Shown: positions 1-7,763 of the stretch, in pieces
Numbering within the stretch: position 1 is the first letter of the stretch
Layout of the letters: each line of letters begins with the position of its first letter
Assembly (NCBI GenBank): GCA_903842345.1
Contig: CAIMLR010000017.1
Location: forward strand, 1-33,959
Source: an uncultured Myxococcales bacterium
Lineage (GTDB): Bacteria > Myxococcota_A > UBA9042
Reading direction: 5' to 3'
Length of the DNA: 33,959 bases
The notes under the pieces: generated by a model
What the model saw: only the letters and a program-made list of their open reading frames with translations
What the model was told of the DNA's origin: nothing
Database searches by the model: none
Translations under genes and position numbers: made by a program

Positions 1-147
1 CTGGCGGTGCTGATGAGTTTGGTCAGGAGCTGCGAGGCGGTGGGCGTGAATCCGCAGGAGTATCTGGCGGATGTGCTCATGCGGGTGCAGGACTGGCCGG
101 CGGCGCGGGTCGAGGAACTGCTGCCGGAGCGGTGGAGTGCGGCTTAG
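1..147 (+). CDS. IS66-family transposase, C-terminal fragment
   Basis: Frame 1 is open from the first base to the TAG at 145-147, giving 48 residues. They contain the pattern NPQEYLADVL followed by a WPAARVEELLP-type ending, which is the recognisable C-terminal tail of IS66 transposases (the short IS66 C-terminal domain after the DDE catalytic core). The family catalyses cut-and-paste-like transposition. The DDE residues are upstream of the window, so whether the enzyme is intact cannot be judged. It runs toward the operon at 276-7004, ending 129 bases from it on the opposite strand. Confidence 0.85.
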   Translation: MAVLMSLVRSCEAVGVNPQEYLADVLMRVQDWPAARVEELLPERWSAA

Positions 148-160
148 GCCGGGCGGTTAC
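1..160 (+). mobile_element. 3' end of an IS66-family insertion sequence
   Basis: The window opens inside an IS66-type element. The transposase C-terminus ends at 147. Thirteen bases later the sequence reads GGGCGGTTAC, ending at 160. IS66 elements usually have terminal repeats starting GTAA, so on the opposite strand this would be the outer end of the right inverted repeat. The left end and the rest of the element lie outside the window, so the inverted-repeat pair and the expected 8-bp target duplication (gttgatac would be the copy here) cannot be confirmed. The boundary at 160 is inferred from the TTAC end only. Confidence 0.7.
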
Positions 161-275
161 GTTGATACCAGTCGCGATTACTAAAGCTCCGCTACGCGTG
201 CACGGCAGCCCACCAATCGCCCCGTCGAGTCGGCGTTGGGCTTGGTCAACGGCGCGGGGCCGACCACCCTCGCCA

Positions 276-1442
276 TCACTTTCCCGCGTTCGAATACCAG
301 ACCTGCCCGCCGTCCTTGACGCGCGCGATTTTCCCCGCGGCCACGAGCCTGTCGACCGTGTTGGCGATGGTCTGCCGCGCCCACTTCCGCTCCGACTCGT
401 CCCAGATGTCGCTTACTTGCATCTCGTAGTCGGGGTGCCAGGCCAGCAGATCGAGGATGAACCGGCCTGCGCTGCCAGCGGAGCGTTCTGCTGGCTTGAC
501 GAGCTGCTGCCCGGTCGCCGGTGCGATTGGTGTCGCGCGAGCTGTAGGTGCTGACGGCACCACGGCGTTCGGCATTGTTGTCGTTGCCGTCGCAGTTGCC
601 GCTGACCACCAACTCGTCCTGCCAGTGATCGTCTTCTTGAGCTTGCCGGCCCTGAGCAGGCGGACCAACGACTTGTAGACATTGGGCTCTGTCCACTTCT
701 GGCCACCGGCGGCGACGATTTCTGCGATCCGCCATTCACGCGCAGGCTTGCTGGCGAGAAGCGCGGCGACGAATTGCGTCGCGGTGGCGGCGGTACGGTC
801 TGACTCAGCCGCGACAAAACTCAATTCTGCAATTGGCTCGGGAACCGCTGCCAGTTCCGGTACAGATGCCATCACCGGTGTTGGTGCCGACTTGGCGCCC
901 TTCGTTGAGCCCGCGATGCCTGCATCCGCCTTCGCGATTCCCCACCAAGCCTGCCGGTCGGCGACGGATTTCCTCACGAGTCCTTTAGCCAGCAGGCGCT
1001 TCATTGTGGTGGACACACCGCCATCGGTCCAACAGCCGCCCGCCTCAACGATCTCCGAAATCCGCCATTCGAGGTCGGGCTGTGTCCCCAGGAGCCCCAA
1101 CACGAACTCAGCCGCGGTGCCTGCTTCTCCCGCCAGAGTCGACGCGCGGTCAGCGGGTTTGCCGGCAGGTTCGGTCGCCCCCGGCGCGACGGGCGGCGTT
1201 TCCGTAGGCGATGACGTCCCGGCCGGCGCCGTCACCGCGGACCACCGCGCTGACCGATCAGCGCCGACGGTTTTCTGGACGCGCCCGGCCGCCAGCAGCC
1301 TCTTCAGCGTCTCGTGGAAGTTGTCGGCCTTCCATCTACCCTCGCACGCCGTGAGAAGTTCAGAGATCCGCCAAGCGCGCTCGGGCTGTCGCGCCATGAA
1401 TGTGAGGATGAATTCTGCCGCGCTACCGGTTCTGGTCACCAT
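276..1442 (-). CDS. Protein of four tandem winged-helix repeats
   Basis: The 388-aa protein has four copies of a roughly 60-residue unit at about residues 6-69, 108-170, 218-282 and 333-386, joined by 35-50-residue linkers rich in Ala, Pro and Thr. Each unit has the same skeleton: an AAEF(I/V)L helix, a WRISE(I/L) helix, a helix ending KRLLA.G, then a short strand pair ending in W(W/Y)S or similar. This fits a compact winged helix-turn-helix. The ATG at 1442 is chosen because AGGGAGAAG lies just upstream; a TTG 21 bases earlier is less likely. It is the last gene of the TIR-STAND/GT4 operon, 42 bases after the GT4 stop. No catalytic motif is visible, so it may bind DNA or act as a multivalent adaptor. 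The function is unknown. Confidence 0.85.
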   Translation of the reverse strand: MVTRTGSAAEFILTFMARQPERAWRISELLTACEGRWKADNFHETLKRLLAAGRVQKTVGADRSARWSAVTAPAGTSSPTETPPVAPGATEPAGKPADRASTLAGEAGTAAEFVLGLLGTQPDLEWRISEIVEAGGCWTDGGVSTTMKRLLAKGLVRKSVADRQAWWGIAKADAGIAGSTKGAKSAPTPVMASVPELAAVPEPIAELSFVAAESDRTAATATQFVAALLASKPAREWRIAEIVAAGGQKWTEPNVYKSLVRLLRAGKLKKTITGRTSWWSAATATATTTMPNAVVPSAPTARATPIAPATGQQLVKPAERSAGSAGRFILDLLAWHPDYEMQVSDIWDESERKWARQTIANTVDRLVAAGKIARVKDGGQVWYSNAGK

Positions 1443-1484
1443 TTGCTCTTCTCCCTGTGCCAATCTGAACTGGTGTGGCTTGGC

Positions 1485-2723
1485 TCACGGTAGCTTGCCG
1501 ATGTACTCGAGCAGCGCTTTCGCGGACTTTTCCCACGTGTACACGTTGAGCGCCTCCTGCGCCAGCGTCACCTGATCACGCGCCTTATTGGGATTAGCCC
1601 AGAGCGCGCGAATCCGTCGACCCCACTCCTGTTGCGATTCCTCTGCCGTCTCCCGAGCGCCCACCACGTGTTGTTCATATAGTTCCACGCTTAAGGTCTT
1701 CAGGAGTTCCGCGAAGCCGGAGTGCGGTGTTGCCAGCACTGGACAACCTGCACCAAGCGCTTCAAAAGCCACCAAACCGAAGCCCTCCTCCGCGGACGGC
1801 ATGAGGGTCACCGAGGCAAGGAACATTTCACGGGCAACATGGCCCGGCTGCGGGTCGTACTCCAGCACGGTAACCCGCACCAGGGGTGAATCGATGTTGG
1901 CAACACAATCCTCTCGGAGCGCCTCCGCCTTGCCGTTTTCACAACCTAGGATCCTGAACTCGATCTCCAACTCCGGTTTGGATACCGCGGCGGCCAAGAC
2001 CGCAGCACAGGCGGTAGGGAGTCCCTTGAGCTCTGGATCTTTTGTACGCGCTACGAGCAGCACGCCCATTCTCGTCGCCGAACCCGTCGTGCGTGGGGAT
2101 CGATGAGGGCCAAATCCCGGCACGAAGCAGAGCAACTGCTTGGTGCCCACGTATTCAGCAATCCCTGAGACCTGGTCGTGCAGGTGCGGGCCCACGCACG
2201 CGACGACATCCGCACCGCTTATCAGCGCTTCAAGTTCGTCGAACTCGGCCGCACGTCGCGCGCCATGTGCCCCGTCCACCTTGTACGGACGAATCCCCGG
2301 CGAATACGTATGCACAAAGACGACGATCTTTGCTTCAGGCCAACGGCTCCGATAGGTCTTTGCAAGCCCGCCGGTCTTGTCGTCATGCCCGATTACGATG
2401 TTCGGCGCGAATGCTTCGAAACCAGGGTAGTCGACAATGGGCGTCTGGATTAGATACCCGTTAGTCGAAGGATCTACGCCGGAAACCAACTTGGCGGGCC
2501 AAATCAAGACATTCTCCTCCACACGCGCCGCGCCTTCCATTGGCGGCACGTAGCAGACCACCCGGCATTCGAGTTTGGCAAGGCTCCTGCACAACTTCTG
2601 GTTGAACACAGAAAGCCCGCCCTTGGTAGGGTCCCACTCAGTGGCGAGAACCAGCACGTCTTCCCTTCGCTCCGCACTGGCGGCGACGTCACTGTATGCG
2701 GCAGTCAATGACAGGTTAGTCAT
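1485..2723 (-). CDS. GT4-fold glycosyltransferase-like protein linked to a STAND ATPase
   Basis: The protein has 412 aa with a two-lobed GT-B layout. The N-terminal lobe starts with a TEWDPTKGGLS motif at residues 28-38, typical of the loop after the first strand in GT4/glycogen-synthase-like enzymes. The C-terminal lobe has the nucleotide-sugar signature E-x7-E (E313 to E321, in EGFGLVAFE) followed by GAGCPVL, so the donor site looks intact. No signal peptide or membrane segment is seen, so it should be cytosolic. Its ATG overlaps the TIR-STAND stop by 8 bases, which implies translational coupling and joint function rather than ordinary cell-envelope synthesis. It may glycosylate a target, sense a nucleotide sugar, or serve as a ligand-binding subunit. 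The fold assignment is confident; the role is inference. Confidence 0.85.
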   Translation of the reverse strand: MTNLSLTAAYSDVAASAERREDVLVLATEWDPTKGGLSVFNQKLCRSLAKLECRVVCYVPPMEGAARVEENVLIWPAKLVSGVDPSTNGYLIQTPIVDYPGFEAFAPNIVIGHDDKTGGLAKTYRSRWPEAKIVVFVHTYSPGIRPYKVDGAHGARRAAEFDELEALISGADVVACVGPHLHDQVSGIAEYVGTKQLLCFVPGFGPHRSPRTTGSATRMGVLLVARTKDPELKGLPTACAAVLAAAVSKPELEIEFRILGCENGKAEALREDCVANIDSPLVRVTVLEYDPQPGHVAREMFLASVTLMPSAEEGFGLVAFEALGAGCPVLATPHSGFAELLKTLSVELYEQHVVGARETAEESQQEWGRRIRALWANPNKARDQVTLAQEALNVYTWEKSAKALLEYIGKLP

Positions 2724-5700
2724 TGCGTCCTCCCAGAAGGTCCAACAGTTCGCTCGGCTTCAATGGAGTCCATGCGCGCCGCGCAGCAACAGCCGTCACC
2801 TCCAGCGCGCGTTCGGCCAACCAAGCCAAGCCGGTGGCGCTGGCCAACGCCGCGAGTTCGTCCGCCGCTGCTTGGGTGCCAAGCGCGATTACACGGTTGA
2901 GCAGTTGGTCCCGCAGCATGGCAGCGCCCTCCTCGGGCCCAACAACCCCGGCTCCGCGTCGTCGGCTGCCCTCGGCTGGGAAGAGGCGAAACATCAGCGC
3001 CAGGATTTCACCATCACGGCGCAGATCCAGCGTGCGCGGCCAGGCACCGGCGTAGCCGCCCCTTCGCCCAAGCGAGTGGAACACCTTGCGCGCGATCTCG
3101 GTGTCCGCCGTCAATACGGGTGCAAGCTGCGGCCACGCGACATCGGGCGAGGCCAGCAGGACCTCGGTCGCGAGTACCGGTCGCAGCGCGTCCGGAATGG
3201 CATTCCCACCCGCATTCACTGCTTCGCAGGCCCACGCCAGAGACTCCTTGTCGCCGTGTGCGAGCAGCAACTCGACAATCGGCGCCTTGGCTTCGGGGAT
3301 GAGGTCCGAACCGAACAACAATTCTCGGAAGAACCCCGCCAAACGGTCATCCCAGCACTGCGCCACCACCCGCTGGCTGAAAACGAACTTGAGCTCCGTG
3401 CTCTCCGTAACGAGCAAGGTCTTGAGAGTTTCGAGAATGGCCTTCGGCGCGTACCCATAGGCTGCCTTCACCAAGTCGGCTTGGAGTGTGTGCTCGTCTG
3501 TCCCGTCCACAGCGACGGCGGTGATGGTGCCCGCCCACTTCTCCCAGAGATCACTTCCAATCACCGCGAAGCGCGCGGGTGCAACTGAATGCAACAAGCC
3601 GAAAGCCGCGTAGCCAGCCGCCGCCGGATGGTGAACCGCGGACTTGCCTAGCCACGATTTCAGATCTGGATCGCCGGTGTCCAGATACGCTTCTGCGAGC
3701 GAAATCAGGCGTTCCCTCGTCTCCTGCGTCGCATCGTGCCACCCGGGCATCGCGGTGACCATCGTGCGCAGAGGGCTGCCGTACTGCGTCGCACCTGGCG
3801 TCAGCGTCAGCTGTAGCCAGACCTTCCACCACCCGTCTTTCGGGTCTTGTTCACCTCGTTCGAGCCAGTCAAGCACCCGTACTTTGGGGTCGAGGGTTAG
3901 GGACTGGTTGGCGCGTTTCCGTTTCGCCGCTTCTTGCTCAGCTTGTGCGCGCATGAACTCGGCTTCCCTCGCACGCATGCCATTCGCTGCATCGCCGTGC
4001 AGCGGAATGGGGTCGAGGAATGGGCCAAAAGCATAGTGGAGCGACGGATCGGCGAGCAATTGGCCGTAGTGTTCCGCAATAAACTCGCAGGCACCGGCGA
4101 CCGACGTCGCGAGCGTCATGGTAAGCGACGCCCAAGGACCCTTTTGTACATCCGTCAGGGAGTCGGCCAGGGTCAGCAGCCATTCGACGTCCTCAGCGAG
4201 CATGAGCGGCTCCCGACTGAAGACGAACGCCCGCCAAGATGCATCCGTGACGTTTCCGCGCGAGAGTAGAACTTGAATGACCTCTCGCCGCTCCGCGAAC
4301 GTTGGTCGATCAAGCTCTTTCTGTTCGCCTCCCGCTGACCAGGATCCACTCGGCCGCGGAAGGATGGATTCGTGATCCTTGGCCCAAACCAGCGCCAAAT
4401 CGGCGAGTCCACCAACAACGTTTTCCGATCCGATGTTCCTCCATGCAGCACGGACGATGGAATCGCACAGATCGACCAGCGGGCCGTAACCGTAGGAATG
4501 TCCGCGACGGTCACGCGCCCAAGCAAGTGCGGAAGGGAGCAAGTCAGTGGGCAGTTCACGTTCAAGTTCGTACAGGAAGCCCTTGTAAGCCCCGAACAAA
4601 CTTTCCTCTTTGGGTACATCCAAGAACTCGAAAATATTATCCCGAATATCCCCGCTCCGCCAGAGGGCCCGCAAAGCACAGCCCTTGAGTTCGTCCTCTT
4701 TGTCCTCCTTCACTCCCTCGGCGAGCCCGCGCAGCCGCGAGTCGCCCAGTTCTAATCGGGCGATGGTGCCTGCAGCTGCGATACGTAAGCCAAGCACGAT
4801 CTCGGGGCTGAGTGCGAGTGCATAGAACGAGTCCTTGGCTTGTTTGAAGTCACAGTCACGGGCCAACTTGACGGCGACCATACGGGTCGGGACGGAACGA
4901 GCGCTGTCCATCATCGCGTGCTGGACCACGGCTGCCGTGCCGTCGCAGCGAAGTACCTCCCCTCCGTTCAGTTCGTGGGCCTGCGTCCAAGACAGCCGCT
5001 TCTGCTCGACGGCGTCCAAGAGCGCCTGCGCCACTTGGACCTTCATCCCGTCATCGCTGCGGACCACGTCGCTGCGCAGCAAGACGTCCGGTTCCGTGTC
5101 GAGCACTGCCTTTCGAAAGTCGTCGTCGATTCCGGCCAGCCAGGCCGCCACTTCTGCCAACTGCGGCACGACTCGGTTGCGGTCCGTCCCTTCCATGAAC
5201 AGGAGAGAGCGCAACGCGGCGCGGTTCGGATGGCGGCTCGCAAGGAATTCCGCATATGTGCGGTGCGCGAACTCATACCTGGGTTCGTGCAACTTCGGCT
5301 GCGCGAAAAGGGCCATCTTGAGTGCGGCGCGCGTGTTTGCCAGGCTAGCTGTGACCCGAGGAGGCCCGAACTCGTTGCCTGTTGCCCAATCATCGATGGG
5401 GAGGTCATCATGACTGAGGTTCGGGCTGTGGTCGTCAATCGCAGTCAGGTTGGCGAAGACAACCAACGCCGCCGCTTGCGTGTCCAGGGCAAGCAATTGA
5501 GGACCATCCGGCGTGCCAGGTTGAGCGGCCTGGCGATCTGCCCGGGCAGTGTTCGATTCGGAGGCCAGCGCGCGACAGCCCTGCGTGTACAGGTCGCTCA
5601 ATGATGTCGGCGGCAACGCCCCACGGAATCCATGTATAAGCAACTCAAGCGTGACGGGGCGCCGCAGGAGTTCAGTCGCGTTCAGGTCCTTGACACGGGA

Positions 5701-6780
5701 AAGAACTGTGGCCGGATCGAGGCCTGCCTGCCGGAGAATCGTCTCCGCCTCATTGTCTGTGAGCAGTGGAACACGCGCCGTGCAGTAGCCGTGCTCCTTA
5801 AACAGGTCTTTGCGCCAAACATCCCGGATCTGACGTGGCAGGTCCGCGGTCCGACAGGCGACACGCAGGCGCAAACGCCCCAGTGCCTTCCGCTGTGTCT
5901 CCAACTGGTCGGTCAGGAGATCGGTCAGAAGCGGCGTACCCAGCCGACATTCGTCCAAGCTGTCGAGGTACAGCGTCAGCTTGGCGGTCCCCGCCGCCCA
6001 AGCTCGCCACCAAGCCGAGGCGAACACGTCCTCGATCAGCCGCCGCTCATCGGCATACGTCCGCAGGTCCACACCAACCACAAAGTGTTGGGAATCGTTG
6101 TCGGCACGTTGGCGGGCTGCGGCGAACTCGGCGCGCATAGCCGTGCTCTTGCCGATGCCAGGTTCGCCGATGGCAATCACGCAACCAGTGTCATCGAGCG
6201 GCTCGAGGGACGATACGGTTGGCGGCGGGGATGGCTCAAATGTTTCCGTCGTCGGCTGAATGTTCCAGGCGCGCGGTACGGAGCCGGACTTCGGTTCGGG
6301 CAATTTCGGTAGTGACAGTCGGTAGTCTGCTGCAGAACCGGTCGAAGACCGCAGCCGACTGAGCATCGCGCGGGCCACTTCATCAGGAGTCCGCTCACCG
6401 GCCTCGAACCGGCCGTCACCGGAGTAGATTCCCAGCGCACCGAGGTCCCCCGGCTCCGAGAAACACACCGGCATGATGCGCGACGGGTCTGTGGTCGCGA
6501 TAATCTGCCGAATCCCGCGCCATTCCAGCAGAGACCACCGCTTCCTGTCGTATTCGGTGCAAAGGAACACGACGATGAGCTCCGACTGCTCTGAGTACAG
6601 CCGAGGCAAGTAGACGTCCAAGTCCAACCTCGCGAACTCCGCCTCATGGTACTTGTCGTAGAGGATTCGGTCGGGCGAGAGCGTCGTCGCCAGAACCTCG
6701 GCTACCTCCTTAACAAAGGACCGCCACTCTCCGGGAAACAACAGCGCCACAGCGAATCTCTTCAGTTCAGTCCCGCCCAT
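2716..6780 (-). CDS. TIR-STAND (NACHT-type) immune ATPase with helical-repeat C-terminus
   Basis: The protein has 1354 aa. Residues 8-145 form a TIR-like domain: alternating strands and helices, a hydrophobic ELIVVFLC strand, then RWSLLEWRGI, where W82 and E86 match the W-x3-E spacing around the catalytic glutamate of NAD-cleaving TIRs. A STAND NTPase follows with Walker A GEPGIGKST (205-213), Walker B LTLYLDSLDE (268-276) and a sensor arginine in VACR (about 310). FAHRTYAEFLASR (504-516) is the helical block typical after NACHT modules. The remaining 800 or so residues are helical and probably HEAT/ARM-like, a plausible sensor. The start at 6780 has AAGGAG four bases upstream; 30 extra codons are open before it. 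Family knowledge suggests that oligomerisation on detecting an invader triggers NAD depletion. Confidence 0.9.
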   Translation of the reverse strand: MGGTELKRFAVALLFPGEWRSFVKEVAEVLATTLSPDRILYDKYHEAEFARLDLDVYLPRLYSEQSELIVVFLCTEYDRKRWSLLEWRGIRQIIATTDPSRIMPVCFSEPGDLGALGIYSGDGRFEAGERTPDEVARAMLSRLRSSTGSAADYRLSLPKLPEPKSGSVPRAWNIQPTTETFEPSPPPTVSSLEPLDDTGCVIAIGEPGIGKSTAMRAEFAAARQRADNDSQHFVVGVDLRTYADERRLIEDVFASAWWRAWAAGTAKLTLYLDSLDECRLGTPLLTDLLTDQLETQRKALGRLRLRVACRTADLPRQIRDVWRKDLFKEHGYCTARVPLLTDNEAETILRQAGLDPATVLSRVKDLNATELLRRPVTLELLIHGFRGALPPTSLSDLYTQGCRALASESNTARADRQAAQPGTPDGPQLLALDTQAAALVVFANLTAIDDHSPNLSHDDLPIDDWATGNEFGPPRVTASLANTRAALKMALFAQPKLHEPRYEFAHRTYAEFLASRHPNRAALRSLLFMEGTDRNRVVPQLAEVAAWLAGIDDDFRKAVLDTEPDVLLRSDVVRSDDGMKVQVAQALLDAVEQKRLSWTQAHELNGGEVLRCDGTAAVVQHAMMDSARSVPTRMVAVKLARDCDFKQAKDSFYALALSPEIVLGLRIAAAGTIARLELGDSRLRGLAEGVKEDKEDELKGCALRALWRSGDIRDNIFEFLDVPKEESLFGAYKGFLYELERELPTDLLPSALAWARDRRGHSYGYGPLVDLCDSIVRAAWRNIGSENVVGGLADLALVWAKDHESILPRPSGSWSAGGEQKELDRPTFAERREVIQVLLSRGNVTDASWRAFVFSREPLMLAEDVEWLLTLADSLTDVQKGPWASLTMTLATSVAGACEFIAEHYGQLLADPSLHYAFGPFLDPIPLHGDAANGMRAREAEFMRAQAEQEAAKRKRANQSLTLDPKVRVLDWLERGEQDPKDGWWKVWLQLTLTPGATQYGSPLRTMVTAMPGWHDATQETRERLISLAEAYLDTGDPDLKSWLGKSAVHHPAAAGYAAFGLLHSVAPARFAVIGSDLWEKWAGTITAVAVDGTDEHTLQADLVKAAYGYAPKAILETLKTLLVTESTELKFVFSQRVVAQCWDDRLAGFFRELLFGSDLIPEAKAPIVELLLAHGDKESLAWACEAVNAGGNAIPDALRPVLATEVLLASPDVAWPQLAPVLTADTEIARKVFHSLGRRGGYAGAWPRTLDLRRDGEILALMFRLFPAEGSRRRGAGVVGPEEGAAMLRDQLLNRVIALGTQAAADELAALASATGLAWLAERALEVTAVAARRAWTPLKPSELLDLLGGRND

Positions 6781-6788
6781 GCAACTCC

Positions 6789-7004
6789 TTACAACGACAC
6801 AACCCGCGGACCCAGCGCGAAGACTGCAGTCCAGCCGACCACCGTCTGCGTCTCCGCACGAACAAAGCACGCCTGATCATCCATGAACGACTGGAATTGT
6901 GACCCGGTCGTCTCCCTTCCGCTCGTCAGGCTCCGAACGACGACGCCGCCCGGCAGGTACACCCTCTCCGTCGTTGCCGTCAATGTCCCGTCGCTTCCCG
7001 CCAT
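6789..7004 (-). CDS. Possible small leader protein of the TIR-STAND operon
   Basis: A 71-aa frame ends 8 bases before the TIR-STAND start. Its stop codon overlaps the AAGGAG ribosome site of that gene, which would couple their translation. The sequence has several predicted strands (an RVYLPGGVVVRSL stretch and a TVVGWTAVFALG stretch) and no known motif. ATG at 7004 is the chosen start; a TTG three codons upstream is also possible, and neither has a strong Shine-Dalgarno. It could be a small accessory or regulatory subunit of the system, or a chance frame in GC-rich DNA. Confidence 0.45.
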   Translation of the reverse strand: MAGSDGTLTATTERVYLPGGVVVRSLTSGRETTGSQFQSFMDDQACFVRAETQTVVGWTAVFALGPRVVSL

Positions 7005-7763
7005 CCGGCACAACAGGGCACCCAGATCAAACCGGCGTCAGCCGCCCACGCGAAGCGCCGCGAGCGCCGACACCGCGAGAACGTGCGCGAGCCAGCGCGC
7101 ACCGGCGCCCCACGGCGGCAAGGCAGCGCACCAACGTCTGGACCGGCAGAACCACGCCGGTCGCGCGCAACGCCAGAATTATCGCCGGTAATATCCTGCC
7201 CTTCAACCCAAGCGCGCGCACCGGCGCCCAGTCGCGCCAGCCCGGCGGTGCACGGCCGCGCGTCCGCGCAGGAGCGTGCCGGTGGCCGGCGGCTGCGCCA
7301 CCGCCCACCGCTCCCCCCTATGTGGACGGTCCACAGAGGGAGAAAAACCGACACAAGACGCTGAGAATACTGATGATCTCTCAAGCCATTTGGCGCGATT
7401 TCTGGGCCTGCGGCGCCCGGGCCCGGCGCGCCGACCGCCGACTTCTGCGGCGCCGCAACCGGCCGTCGGTGGCCGCGCCGGCCGCGCCGCTGGCGCAGAT
7501 CACGCGGTGATGAGGCCTGGATCGCGCCGGCACCGTGGCCTCACGGTTCGCCCTATTATGCGCGCGGATCAGATGACCGAAATCGCTTGGCTGTGGGGAT
7601 TCGGGTGCTACGATCCTCGAGCCGGGCGCAACCCGGCACTCCTGGACAGCCGTGACCTTCCTTCTCCAACCCAGCCGCCTGAACGTGAACGTTGCCCCAA
7701 CAGGTTGTCCTGGGTCACCGTGTTGCGCGCGTTCAGGTGGCTGTGTTGGCGCAGGAGGGGCCG
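7005..7763. other. Non-coding stretch between divergent genes
   Basis: About 760 bases separate the minus-strand TIR-STAND operon from the plus-strand polymerase gene, so promoters for both should lie here. I see no convincing gene. The open frames are rich in Arg, Ala and Pro, as expected for chance frames in GC-rich DNA. A minus-strand frame at 7027-7308 has one hydrophobic stretch but no ribosome site and no recognisable motif. A perfect palindrome lies at 7321-7335. Confidence 0.6.
7321..7335. repeat. 15-bp perfect palindrome, possible operator
   Basis: TGTGGAC and GTCCACA are exact inverted repeats of 7 bp around a single G. It lies in the gap between the divergent TIR-STAND and polymerase genes, about 430 bases upstream of the latter. 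It could be a dimeric regulator site. No T-run follows, so it is not an obvious terminator. Confidence 0.35.

Noticed and set aside
682-1575. Long plus-strand open frame of 297 codons opposite the winged-helix gene
   Set aside because: It is antisense to a minus-strand gene with clear repeats and a good ribosome site; its composition is the mirror of that gene and no motif is visible.
7027-7308. Minus-strand frame with a hydrophobic stretch, possible small membrane protein
   Set aside because: It lacks a ribosome site and its flanks are Arg/Gly-rich, typical of chance frames; one hydrophobic run is not enough.
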